DNA of 29,786 nt from JAEUMW01 sp039807745 (lineage in GTDB: Bacteria > Pseudomonadota > Gammaproteobacteria > Burkholderiales > JAEUMW01), in NCBI GenBank assembly GCA_039807745.1, contig JBDHRV010000026.1:1-29786 (forward strand), written 5' to 3'. Below, in pieces: positions 1 to 7,865 of this stretch. The notes under the pieces were generated by a model that was not told where the DNA came from, searched no databases, and saw only the letters and a list, made by a program, of their open reading frames with translations. The position numbers were made by a program, and so were the translations under genes. Numbering within the stretch: the first letter of the stretch is position 1; each line of letters opens with the position of its first letter.

Positions 1-1322
<1,322 letters not shown>

Positions 1323-1611
1323 GACCTTGTCTACCGCGTGCGCACGCGGCCCGTGGAGGACGGCTGGGGGCCGTACTTCCGTCGGCGAGGATGAAGTCGT
1401 TGGTTCATGTCATCTAAAGACAAGCTGCTCGGAATGGGCTGGATGCCGGATGCAAGACCCCGCGCCAGGCAGCCGGAGCCCAAGCTTACCGCAGGCGGGG
1501 CTCGGGGAATGAGGGTTGAAGTTGCCCCGGGGGTCGCCGCCAACGACCGCGCGCTGCTATCCGCCGCCTCACGCAATCCAGCTTGCTCGGGCGTGAGTCG
1601 TCATCGTGCGC

Positions 1612-1640
1612 TTGAGCCGCCTGCGCGGGCGTGATACGGT
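1612..1640 (+). promoter_or_regulatory. Weak candidate sigma-70 promoter for the 1756 gene
   Basis: TTGAGC at 1612-1617 and TACGGT at 1635-1640 are separated by 17 bp. Both hexamers deviate from consensus. If used, it would give a leader of about 105 nt that includes the direct repeat at 1646-1682. Confidence 0.3.
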
Positions 1641-1645
1641 TGCCC

Positions 1646-1682
1646 GAGGATTCCACCAACGCGTAGCGGGAGAGGATTCCAC
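1646..1682 (+). repeat. 11-bp direct repeat upstream of the 1756 gene
   Basis: GAGGATTCCAC occurs at 1646-1656 and again, identically, at 1672-1682, a 26-bp period (about 2.5 helical turns). It could be a regulator site or a chance duplication. Confidence 0.55.
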
Positions 1683-1755
1683 TTTCTTCCGCAGGCGCAT
1701 GGCATGGAACGAAGGTGGCGGCAGCGCCAGTTGGAGATCAAGCGGAGCAATCGAC

Positions 1756-2142
1756 ATGAGCATCTCGGAGACGGTCAAGGAAAATCTGACGTACAGCAAG
1801 GAACTCGTGGAGTCGGGTATCGAAGGCGCGAAGGAAGGGCGCAAGTCGGTGCTGGAAGCAGAAGCCACCACCGACCTCGTCACCCAGGCGGCGCACGATG
1901 CATGGCAGGCCGGCACGTTCGGCGTGATGATCGGTGCGATTCTGGGTGCGCTGGCCGATGACCGCAGACCCGTGCGCGGCGTGATCGCGGGCGTGCTGCT
2001 CGGCGCAGTGCTGGGCTATGGCGGCAGCTTTGCGTGGAAGACGCGGCCGATGACCTCGGCGATGGCACGCGGCGCGGGCAGACGCATCGGTGAAGCGCGC
2101 GACAAGCACTGGCTCGCCAAGCACCCCATCCCCTATTGCTGA
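1756..2142 (+). CDS. Small membrane protein of unknown function
   Basis: This 128-residue protein begins MSISETVKENLTYSKELVES. I do not recognise the family. A charged, probably helical N-terminal half (about residues 1-50, rich in Glu, Lys and Ala) is followed by two hydrophobic, glycine-rich segments near residues 54-67 (GTFGVMIGAILGAL) and 75-92 (GVIAGVLLGAVLGYGGSF), joined by a short charged loop (ADDRRPVR). A basic tail ends KHPIPYC. The glycine spacing resembles glycine-zipper membrane hairpins. The ATG at 1756 was chosen because the frame upstream of it is arginine-rich and not protein-like; the ribosome site is weak. It stands alone, convergent with the hsp20 pair. A cysteine is the last residue. 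Confidence 0.7.
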   Translation: MSISETVKENLTYSKELVESGIEGAKEGRKSVLEAEATTDLVTQAAHDAWQAGTFGVMIGAILGALADDRRPVRGVIAGVLLGAVLGYGGSFAWKTRPMTSAMARGAGRRIGEARDKHWLAKHPIPYC

Positions 2143-2264
2143 GCGCTGGGGTTACGCGGAATCCGGCGTCGGCCCGGAAGTGCGCAGGGGCGAGGGCATC
2201 GTGGGTGGGGCGAGGCGGGCGTCCGTCGCGGTCGAACGTCCCGCCCCGGTGCGGCTCCGGAAGA

Positions 2265-2627
2265 CTATGCCACTTTGATTTCGATCCGGCGCGGCTTCGC
2301 GTGCTCGGCCTTGGGGATGCGCAGCTTGAGCACACCCTGGGTGAGTTCAGCGGAGACATGCTCGGTATCGAGCTCCTTGCTCAACGTGAAGACGCGCCGA
2401 TAGCGCGGTACGCTCACCTCGGCATGACTTGGCTCCATGCCTTCCGGCACGGCGAATCCCAGCTCGCCTTCGATGGTCAGCGTGTCCGCCTCGACGTGCA
2501 GGTTGAGGCCGTCCTTCGACACGCCCGGCAGATCGGCATACAGCGTGATGCCGGTGCTGTCCTCGATGACGTCGACCGGCGGCATCAAGCCGGGCGTTTC
2601 CTTGCTCACGGCAGTTCTTTCGTTCAT
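2265..2627 (-). CDS. Hsp20/alpha-crystallin small heat shock protein (second of pair)
   Basis: The 120-residue protein is a small heat shock protein, an ATP-independent holdase that binds unfolding proteins in the cytoplasm. The alpha-crystallin domain runs from about residue 15 to the end. It opens with PPVDVIEDSTGITLYADLPGVSKDGL and closes with the family signature around ELTQGVLKLRIPKAEHAKPRRIEIKV; LRIPK is the usual G-V-L-x-L-x-(I/V)-P/K strand. A good ribosome site (CAGGAGG) lies 7 nt before the ATG. The gene starts 15 bp after the stop of the other hsp20 and must be co-transcribed with it. The two paralogues are only distantly similar, so they probably form separate or mixed oligomers. 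Confidence 0.93.
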   Translation of the reverse strand: MNERTAVSKETPGLMPPVDVIEDSTGITLYADLPGVSKDGLNLHVEADTLTIEGELGFAVPEGMEPSHAEVSVPRYRRVFTLSKELDTEHVSAELTQGVLKLRIPKAEHAKPRRIEIKVA

Positions 2628-2642
2628 GGTCGTACCTCCTGG

Positions 2643-3080
2643 TTACTGGACGGTGATGCGGCGCGGCTGGGCCGATTCGCGGCGCTTGATGCTCACGTGC
2701 AGGACGCCGTCGCGATAGTCGGCCGATACGGCGTTGGCATCGAGGTCGTCGCTCAAGCTGACGACCCGGCTGAAGCGGCCGGCGAAGCGCTCGTTGACGT
2801 GGATGGCGGCCTTCTCGTCCGAGACGGGAAGCTCCGCCTTGCGCTCGCCGGAAATGGTGAGCACGCCCCGATCCATATTGACGTTCAGGCTTGCTGGGTC
2901 CAGCCCCGGCGCGAACGCGTAGATCTCCACCGACTGCGGCGTGCCGCCCACGTTCAGAGCGGGGAAGCCACCGCGGCCGAAGCCGCGGATGCTCGGGGAG
3001 ACGTCCAATGCCTGCTGCATCTCTCGCTGCAGGCGGTCCAGCTCGGCAAACAGATCACGTGAAAACAGTGACCGATACAT
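2643..3080 (-). CDS. Hsp20/alpha-crystallin small heat shock protein (first of pair)
   Basis: This 145-residue chaperone is the promoter-proximal member of the two-gene hsp20 operon. Its N-terminus MYRSLFSRDLFAELDRLQREMQ is the amphipathic arm used in oligomerisation. It is followed by a short glycine/proline-rich linker and the alpha-crystallin domain from about residue 45 (VEIYAFAPGLDPASLNV...) to the C-terminal signature ADYRDGVLHVSIKRRESAQPRRITV. An in-frame ATG ten codons upstream exists, but the strong Shine-Dalgarno AAGGAGG sits 8 nt before the ATG at 3080, which fixes the start. Expression may be temperature-controlled through pairing of that Shine-Dalgarno (see 3088-3144). I could not find a convincing sigma-32 promoter. 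Confidence 0.93.
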   Translation of the reverse strand: MYRSLFSRDLFAELDRLQREMQQALDVSPSIRGFGRGGFPALNVGGTPQSVEIYAFAPGLDPASLNVNMDRGVLTISGERKAELPVSDEKAAIHVNERFAGRFSRVVSLSDDLDANAVSADYRDGVLHVSIKRRESAQPRRITVQ

Positions 3081-3087
3081 GGCAAAT

Positions 3088-3144
3088 CCTCCTTCGATTG
3101 TGCGAGACACCCGGGGTCAACCCGGAGCTTTCGTATTCCGAAGG
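3088..3144 (-). promoter_or_regulatory. Candidate RNA thermometer in the hsp20 leader
   Basis: On the minus strand CCTTCG (3144-3139) is exactly complementary to CGAAGG (3096-3091), which covers the first half of the AAGGAGG Shine-Dalgarno of the first hsp20. Between them sits a second small hairpin, CCGGG-TTGAC-CCCGG. Pairing would hide the ribosome site, as in ROSE-type thermometers common upstream of hsp20 genes. The stem is short (6 bp plus one isolated pair), so this is only a candidate. Confidence 0.3.
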
Positions 3145-3186
3145 TGTGGATGGTGTTTCGGGATTTCAACGGGGCACGCGCAGCGG

Positions 3187-3219
3187 AAACGAAAACGGCG
3201 CTCCGATCTCGAAGCGCCG
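3187..3219 (-). terminator. Intrinsic terminator of the glycine-zipper gene
   Basis: On the minus strand a 7-bp perfect stem CGGCGCT / AGCGCCG (3219-3213 with 3202-3196) is followed by TTTTCGTTT (3195-3187). It lies about 45 bp after the stop of the 3266-3586 gene and separates that gene from the hsp20 operon on the same strand. Confidence 0.7.
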
Positions 3220-3265
3220 CTTCTGACGGGCTGGCCGCTTTTCCAGGCGACCTGCGATGTCGATT

Positions 3266-3586
3266 CTAGTCGTGATGATGATGCTTGCTGCCCTTGCAGT
3301 GCCCGGGCGGCCAGCACTTGCCATCGCGAACATAGACGACATCCTTCTGCACGACGGTCTTCTGCTTCGGTTGGTTGACCGAGCTGCCGATCGCTGCCCC
3401 GGCCGCGCCGCCCACACCGCCGCCGACAATCGCCCCGGTCTTGCCGCCGATCGCCGACCCCACTGCCGCGCCGGCCGCGCCGCCGAGCCCGCCGCCGATC
3501 ACCGCACCGCCGTCGATGTCACCAGCGTGGGCCGCGGCGGCCCACGCCGCTAGAACTACCGCAGACAGCTTCCGCAACGCCTTCAT
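3266..3586 (-). CDS. Secreted glycine-zipper protein with histidine-rich tail
   Basis: The 106-residue protein has a clear signal peptide (MKALRKLSAVVLAAWAAAAHA, cleavage after residue 21). A long glycine/alanine-rich segment at about residues 26-70, with repeated GxxxG spacing (GGGLGGAAGAAVGSAIGG...), is the glycine-zipper pattern of proteins that associate with or pass through membranes. The tail is unusual: after a short beta-like stretch (KTVVQKDVVYVRDG) comes CWPPGHC, then KGSKHHHHD. The two cysteines could form a disulfide in the periplasm, and the four histidines could bind metal; both are inference. A purine-rich ribosome site (GAGAGGA) precedes the ATG, and an intrinsic terminator follows. 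It is probably envelope-located; function unknown. Confidence 0.82.
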   Translation of the reverse strand: MKALRKLSAVVLAAWAAAAHAGDIDGGAVIGGGLGGAAGAAVGSAIGGKTGAIVGGGVGGAAGAAIGSSVNQPKQKTVVQKDVVYVRDGKCWPPGHCKGSKHHHHD

Positions 3587-3676
3587 GATGGTCCTCTCAC
3601 GTATGGTTTTCTCGGGATCCGCCGTGGCGCAAGCACCCCGCGGATACGCCGCAGAAACGGCGCAAGGAACGTGCCC

Positions 3677-4033
3677 CTAGTCGCGGAGCCCCAGCACGGC
3701 GTTCAGGAGGAAGGAAATGACCGATACCGCCAGCGCGATGCCGATGGCGGTGCCGAACCCTGCCAGCTGAAAGCCGTCGACCAGCTTCGCCACCAGGTAG
3801 AGCGTGAGGCCGTTGATCACCAGCAGAAACAGGCCGAGGGTGAGCACGGTTATCGGCAGGGTGAGGATGACCAGTATCGGCTTCAGGAAGGTGTTGACGA
3901 TGCCGAGCACGAGGCCGGACAGGACCAGGGTTTCCGTACTGGCGAACGCGATGCCATCGAAGAGTTCGTCGGCGATCCACAGCGAAAGCGTGTTCACGCC
4001 CCAGAAAAGGAGGAAACGGATGAGACCTTTCAC
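3677..4033 (-). CDS. Four-helix membrane protein, phage-holin-family / YvlD type
   Basis: The 118-residue protein is almost entirely membrane-spanning, with about four helices: residues 4-20, 34-52, 58-77 and 90-112. The pattern VLGIVNTFLKPILVILTLPITVLTLGLFLLVINGLTLYLVAKLVDGF is the hallmark of the YvlD/holin-4-superfamily membrane proteins (COG1950). These are widespread and of unclear function; the name holin does not imply a phage here. The frame stays open to an ATG at 4210, but that extension is proline/arginine-rich. The GTG at 4033, preceded by GGGAG and giving VKGLIRFLLFWG, matches relatives and was chosen. It lies upstream of the glycine-zipper gene on the same strand, about 90 bp away. 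Confidence 0.85.
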   Translation of the reverse strand: MKGLIRFLLFWGVNTLSLWIADELFDGIAFASTETLVLSGLVLGIVNTFLKPILVILTLPITVLTLGLFLLVINGLTLYLVAKLVDGFQLAGFGTAIGIALAVSVISFLLNAVLGLRD

Positions 4034-4189
4034 GGCTGCTCCCACTGGTGTACGAGGCCCGCATTGTAGCCGCTGCCGCGGTGTGGCCGGCTCCTGGTCG
4101 GGCACGGGAGGAGCGACCGCGCGCGGTGGCGGCCTTGCAAATCGCCCTGTGAGCCCCCATGTCGGTCCGGTTACTGCTTGAAATTCCGC

Positions 4190-4195
4190 TATAAT
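4190..4195 (+). promoter_or_regulatory. -10 element for the fmdB-like gene
   Basis: A perfect TATAAT stands at 4190-4195 in the context CCGCTATAATTTTCGG, 30 bp before the ATG at 4226, followed by a strong CAGGAGG ribosome site. A -35 at 16-18 bp spacing is poor. The nearer TTGAAA is only 6 bp away and cannot serve. Confidence 0.6.
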
Positions 4196-4225
4196 TTTCG
4201 GTGATCGCACATTTCAGGAGGTTCC

Positions 4226-4552
4226 ATGCCGATTTACGAGTACCGCTGCGACGACTGCGCCTGCCAGCGCGAATTCCTGCAGAAGGTCAGCGACGACCCC
4301 ATCAAGTCCTGCCCCGAATGCGGCAGCGGGAAGTTCTCCAAGCTGGTCTCGGCCGCGGGCTTCCAGTTGAAGGGCAGCGGGTGGTACGCCACCGACTTCA
4401 AGAACGCCTCCAAGCCCGCGTCCAAGGCGGACGCGAAGTCGAAGGACGAGACGAAGTCCTCGGACGACGCCAAGCCGAAGGAAGAGAACAAATCCTCGGA
4501 CGACGCCAAGCCGGCAGCAGGCTGCGCCGGCGCCTGCGCGTGTCACAACTGA
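4226..4552 (+). CDS. FmdB-family zinc-ribbon protein
   Basis: The 108-residue protein starts with the FmdB/CxxC zinc ribbon: MPIYEYRCDDCACQREFLQKV, with the second cysteine pair in SCPECGSGKFSKLVSA (cysteines near residues 8, 11, 31 and 34). One zinc ion should be bound. The family is named after a putative regulator of formamidase, but in most bacteria its role is unknown. From about residue 60 the protein is low-complexity and charged (Lys, Asp, Glu, Ser), containing the duplicated block KSSDDAKPKEEN, and it ends in a cysteine-rich CAGACACHN. It begins a rightward series leading into the DUF502 gene (10 bp later) and aspS. Ribosome site AGGAGG is 5 nt before the ATG. Confidence 0.9.
   Translation: MPIYEYRCDDCACQREFLQKVSDDPIKSCPECGSGKFSKLVSAAGFQLKGSGWYATDFKNASKPASKADAKSKDETKSSDDAKPKEENKSSDDAKPAAGCAGACACHN
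4454..4513 (+). repeat. Tandem duplication inside the fmdB-like gene
   Basis: The 24 bp at 4454-4477 recur at 4490-4513 with a single difference, a 36-bp (12-codon) period. The copies encode KSSDDAKP twice. It looks like a recent in-frame slippage or duplication in the disordered tail. Confidence 0.75.
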
Positions 4553-4562
4553 ACGCGGCAGC

Positions 4563-5213
4563 GTGAAACGCTATCTCGTCACCGGCCTGCTGGTCCTGGT
4601 GCCTCTGGTCATCACCCTGTGGGTGTTGAACCTGCTCATCGGCACGCTGGACCAGAGCCTGCTGCTCCTCCCCGACAGCCTGAGCCCGGAGCGGCTCTTC
4701 GGCATGCGGATTCCGGGACTCGGGGCGCTGCTTACGCTCGGCGTGGTCCTGTTGACCGGCATGCTCGCCCGCAACTTCGTCGGCGAGCGCCTGCTGCGGA
4801 TGTGGGAAGGGTTGCTCGCCCGCATTCCCTTCGTGAAGTCGATCTATTCCAGCGTGAAGCAGGTGAGCGACACGCTGCTCTCGCCCTCCGGCCAGGCGTT
4901 CCGCAAGGCGCTGCTGGTGCAGTTTCCGCGCGAGGGCTCGTGGACGATCGCCTTCCTCACCGGTACGCCCGGCGGCGATGTCGCGAATCATCTCGAAGGA
5001 GGGGAATACGTGAGCGTCTATGTGCCCACCACCCCCAATCCCACGGGCGGTTACTTCGTGATGATGCGCAAGACCGACGTGATCGAGCTCGACATGAGCG
5101 TGGACGATGCCCTCAAGTACATCATCTCCATGGGCGTGGTCGTGCCGGGACCGCGCGGTCCAAGCCGCACGAGAAGCGCGCGGCCCCAGATCAAGGCCGG
5201 CGCTGGCAAGTGA
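4563..5213 (+). CDS. DUF502 family inner-membrane protein
   Basis: The 216-residue protein belongs to the DUF502 family. Two N-terminal membrane helices (about residues 3-26 and 52-72) are followed by a cytoplasmic or periplasmic domain with the characteristic stretch IPFVKSIYSSVKQVSDTLLSP and, later, VSVYVPTTPNPTGGYFVMM. The biochemical role is unknown. The gene commonly sits directly upstream of aspS in betaproteobacteria, as here. Translation starts at GTG 4563, which gives the typical N-terminus VKRYLVTGLLVLVPL, and begins 10 bp after the fmdB-like stop. A hairpin (5218-5237) follows the stop. Confidence 0.9.
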   Translation: MKRYLVTGLLVLVPLVITLWVLNLLIGTLDQSLLLLPDSLSPERLFGMRIPGLGALLTLGVVLLTGMLARNFVGERLLRMWEGLLARIPFVKSIYSSVKQVSDTLLSPSGQAFRKALLVQFPREGSWTIAFLTGTPGGDVANHLEGGEYVSVYVPTTPNPTGGYFVMMRKTDVIELDMSVDDALKYIISMGVVVPGPRGPSRTRSARPQIKAGAGK

Positions 5214-5217
5214 CGGG

Positions 5218-5240
5218 CGGGGCGTAAGAGCGCCCCGTTT
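5218..5240 (+). terminator. GC-rich hairpin between the DUF502 gene and aspS
   Basis: CGGGGCG (5218-5224) and CGCCCCG (5231-5237) form a 7-bp stem with a 6-nt loop, followed by TTTCGCGTTCTT. The T-tract is poor, so termination may be partial. It lies only 29 bp before the aspS start and could reduce read-through into aspS. Confidence 0.4.
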
Positions 5241-5266
5241 CGCGTTCTTCCCATTTTCCGATTCTC

Positions 5267-7048
5267 ATGCGTAGCGAATACTGCGGACTGGTAACGAAGC
5301 GCCACCTCGACGAGGCCGTGATCCTCTGCGGCTGGGTGCACCGGCGGCGCGACCACGGTGGCGTCATTTTCATCGACCTGCGCGACCGCGAGGGCCTGGT
5401 GCAGGTGGTATGCGACCCGGACCGGGCGGAGACTTTCCGCGTGGCGGAGAAGCTGCGCAGCGAGTTTGTCGTCAAGGTGATCGGCAAGGTGCGGCCCCGC
5501 CCCGAAGGCACGGTGAACGCGAATCTCCTCTCGGGCGAGGTCGAGGTGCTGGCGCACGAGATCGAGATCCTCAACCCGTCGCTGCCGCCGCCGTTCCAGA
5601 TGGACGACGAGAACCTCTCCGAGCAGGTGCGGCTCGAGTACCGCTATCTCGATCTGCGCCGCTCGCCGATGCAGAAGAATCTGCGGCTGCGCTACCGGGT
5701 GGCGATGGCGACGCGCAAGTACCTCGACGCGCATGGCTTCATCGATATCGAGACGCCGATGCTGACGAAGTCCACACCCGAGGGGGCGCGCGACTACCTG
5801 GTGCCGTCGCGGGTGCATCCCGGGGAGTTCTTCGCATTGCCCCAGTCGCCGCAGCTCTTCAAGCAGCTGCTCATGATCTCCGGCTTCGATCGCTACTACC
5901 AGATCGTGAAGTGCTTCCGCGACGAGGACCTGCGCGCCGACCGCCAGCCCGAGTTCACGCAGATCGACATCGAGACATCGTTCCTCGGCGAGCTCGAGAT
6001 CCGCGCGCTGATGGAGGGACTCTTCCGCGCGCTCTTCCAGGAGGTGCTGGACGTTGCCTTGCCCGATCCGTTCCCGGTCCTGCCGTACGCCGAAGCGATG
6101 GCGCGCTACGGCTCGGACAAGCCCGACCTGCGGGTGCCGCTCGAGTTGACCGAGCTCACGGATCTCATGCGGACCGTCGAATTCAAAGTGTTCCGTGCCG
6201 CGGCCGATATGCCTGGCGGGCGCGTGGCGGCGCTGCGGGTGCCCGGCGCGGGTGAGAAGCTCTCGCGCAAGGACATCGACGACTACACGAATTTCGTCAA
6301 GATCTACGGCGCCAAGGGTCTCGCCTACATCAAGGTGAACGACGCCTCGCAGCCGAACGAGGCAGGGCTGCAGTCGCCCATCGTCAAGTTCCTGCCGGCC
6401 CCGGTGCTGGCGAGCATTCTCGAGCGCACCGGCGCGCGGAACGGAGATCTCGTCTTCTTCGGCGCGGACCGCGCGAAGATCGTCAACGATGCGATGGGAG
6501 CGCTGCGCCAGAAGATCGGTCACGAGCACGGCTACGCATCCGCCGGCTGGCAGCCGCTGTGGGTGGTGGACTTCCCGATGTTCGAGTACGACGAAGAGGA
6601 CAAGCGCTGGGTCGCGATGCACCATCCGTTCACCGCGCCGAAGGACGGTCACGAGGACTACCTCGCGACCGATCCCGCCAAGGCGCTCGCGAAGGCCTAC
6701 GACGTCACGCTCAATGGCTGGGAGATCGGCGGCGGCTCGGTGCGGATTCACCGCGAAGACGTGCAGTCGAAGGTGTTCCGGGCGCTTGGCATCGGCCCCG
6801 ACGAGGCGCGGCTCAAGTTCGGCTTCCTGCTCGATGCGCTCCAGTACGGCGCACCGCCCCACGGCGGCATCGCGTTCGGGCTCGATCGTATCGTGACGAT
6901 GATGGCGGGCGCGGAATCGATCCGCGACGTGATCGCGTTTCCGAAGACGCAGCGCGCGCAGTGCCTGCTTACCCACGCACCGAGCCCGGTCGACGAGAAG
7001 CAGTTGCGCGAGCTGCACATTCGCCTGCGTGCGGTAGATCAGCCGTAA
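5267..7048 (+). CDS. aspS: Aspartyl-tRNA synthetase (probably non-discriminating Asp/Asn type)
   Basis: The 593-residue class II synthetase charges tRNA-Asp with aspartate. The N-terminal OB-fold anticodon-binding domain (about 1-110) includes GWVHRRRDHGGVIFIDLRD. Class II motif 2 is FRDEDLRADRQPEFTQID (near residues 215-235) and motif 3 is GIAFGLDRIVTMMAG (near 540). The bacterial GAD insertion domain lies between. Length is normal for bacterial AspRS. His30 (RRDHGG) and Gly81 (RPEGTVN) match the residues that make Pseudomonas AspRS non-discriminating, so this enzyme probably also makes Asp-tRNA-Asn for amidation by GatCAB. That last step is inference, since gatCAB is not in the window. No clear ribosome site precedes the ATG at 5267, but the N-terminus MRSEYCG is typical. 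Confidence 0.97.
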   Translation: MRSEYCGLVTKRHLDEAVILCGWVHRRRDHGGVIFIDLRDREGLVQVVCDPDRAETFRVAEKLRSEFVVKVIGKVRPRPEGTVNANLLSGEVEVLAHEIEILNPSLPPPFQMDDENLSEQVRLEYRYLDLRRSPMQKNLRLRYRVAMATRKYLDAHGFIDIETPMLTKSTPEGARDYLVPSRVHPGEFFALPQSPQLFKQLLMISGFDRYYQIVKCFRDEDLRADRQPEFTQIDIETSFLGELEIRALMEGLFRALFQEVLDVALPDPFPVLPYAEAMARYGSDKPDLRVPLELTELTDLMRTVEFKVFRAAADMPGGRVAALRVPGAGEKLSRKDIDDYTNFVKIYGAKGLAYIKVNDASQPNEAGLQSPIVKFLPAPVLASILERTGARNGDLVFFGADRAKIVNDAMGALRQKIGHEHGYASAGWQPLWVVDFPMFEYDEEDKRWVAMHHPFTAPKDGHEDYLATDPAKALAKAYDVTLNGWEIGGGSVRIHREDVQSKVFRALGIGPDEARLKFGFLLDALQYGAPPHGGIAFGLDRIVTMMAGAESIRDVIAFPKTQRAQCLLTHAPSPVDEKQLRELHIRLRAVDQP

Positions 7049-7064
7049 CGGCCGGGGCCTGGCG

Positions 7065-7418
7065 ATGCGGGCGGGGTGGCGCGGGCTCGTTCTTGGTCTC
7101 GCGTTCTGGCTCCTCGGCAGCGCCGCGCTGGGCTACTCGTCGATCGGCGAGGTCACGCTCGCCGAGCTGCCGCATGAGGCGCGCGCGACGGTCGCGCTGA
7201 TTCGCGAGGGCGGACCGTTCCCCTACCGCAAGGACGGGGTTGCATTCGGCAACCGTGAGCGGCTTCTGCCCCAAGCCCCGCGCGGGTACTATCGCGAATA
7301 CACGGTGCCCACACCCGGTGCGGGCGACCGCGGCGCGCGCCGGATCGTGACGGGTGGCAACGGCGAGCTCTACTACACCGACGACCACTACCGAAGCTTC
7401 CGGCGCATCCTCGAATGA
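7065..7418 (+). CDS. Secreted barnase-like ribonuclease
   Basis: This 117-residue protein has a signal peptide (about residues 1-23) and then a microbial guanyl-specific ribonuclease fold (barnase / RNase T1 superfamily). The expected catalytic trio can be placed: Glu78 in YYREYTV as general base, Arg92 or Arg93 in GARRIVT, and His108 in YYTDDHYRSFRRI as general acid. Barnase-type enzymes cut single-stranded RNA after G. The start codon of the barstar-like inhibitor overlaps its stop (ATGA at 7415), which ensures coupled synthesis of the inhibitor. The mature enzyme would act outside the cytoplasm, in nutrient scavenging or competition. It begins 16 bp after aspS and may be read from the same transcript. 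Confidence 0.88.
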   Translation: MRAGWRGLVLGLAFWLLGSAALGYSSIGEVTLAELPHEARATVALIREGGPFPYRKDGVAFGNRERLLPQAPRGYYREYTVPTPGAGDRGARRIVTGGNGELYYTDDHYRSFRRILE

Positions 7419-7846
7419 CAGACCTCGATCAGCTTCTCTCCAGCCTGACCCTGGGCGGGCCGTGCGCCACACGCGTGTCCGCAGCGAGCCTCGCGGTGGC
7501 TGGCGCCTCGAGGGGCTACGGCGTCTATCGCATCGACCTCACGCGCGTTGCCGACAAGGGCGAGCTCATGGATCGCATGCAGCTTGCGCTTCGGTTTCCC
7601 GAGTGGTTCGGCCGCAACTGGGATGCGCTCGAGGACTGCCTGACCGACATGTCCTGGCACGACGACGTGGGCTACGTGCTCCTGTTCGACGGCGGTGCCG
7701 ACCTGCGCCGACGGGAGAAGGCCCTCTTTCACACGCTCGTCGACGTGCTCGAGGCCGCGGCCGATTACTGGCGGGGCGCCGAGCGTCCGTTCTGGGCGTT
7801 CTTCCTCGACGTGTCCGCCGACGCGACGCTGCCCGCGTTTCCGTGA
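7415..7846 (+). CDS. Barstar-family ribonuclease inhibitor
   Basis: The 143-residue cytoplasmic protein is the immunity partner of the preceding ribonuclease. The barstar signature is clear: LRFPEWFGRNWDALEDCLTDM at residues 59-79. Asp70 and Asp74 lie at the positions of the barnase-blocking aspartates (Asp35 and Asp39 of barstar). It should bind any RNase left in the cytoplasm and plug its active site. The ATG overlaps the RNase stop by 4 nt. The protein is longer than classical barstar (about 90 residues) because of an N-terminal extension of about 30 residues and a C-terminal extension. Both are common among proteobacterial barstar-like proteins. Confidence 0.9.
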   Translation: MTDLDQLLSSLTLGGPCATRVSAASLAVAGASRGYGVYRIDLTRVADKGELMDRMQLALRFPEWFGRNWDALEDCLTDMSWHDDVGYVLLFDGGADLRRREKALFHTLVDVLEAAADYWRGAERPFWAFFLDVSADATLPAFP

Positions 7847-7865
7847 CCGGCGCGCAGCCGCGTTC

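Larger units (their letters stand above)
1323..1755. other. Intergenic region between divergent genes, no convincing gene
   Basis: 433 bp separate the leftward helicase from the rightward membrane-protein gene, so promoters for both should lie here. Short open frames on both strands look like compositional noise: arginine/proline-rich, with no recognisable domain. A weak sigma-70-like element and an 11-bp direct repeat near 1612-1682 are listed separately. Confidence 0.6.

Noticed and set aside
2143..2264. Imperfect GC-rich hairpin between the convergent 1756 gene and hsp20
   Set aside because: The arms GGCGGGCGT and ACGTCCCGCC pair only with a bulge and a long loop, without T-tracts on either strand.
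3100..3170. Sigma-32 promoter upstream of hsp20
   Set aside because: GTTGAAA at 3170-3164 (minus) looks like a -35, but no CCCCAT-like -10 stands at 13-15 bp; the nearest similar sequence is too close.
5051..7018. 655-codon open frame on the minus strand opposite aspS
   Set aside because: It is the antisense shadow of a high-GC gene: arginine/histidine/leucine-rich, no domain, while the plus strand encodes a perfect AspRS.
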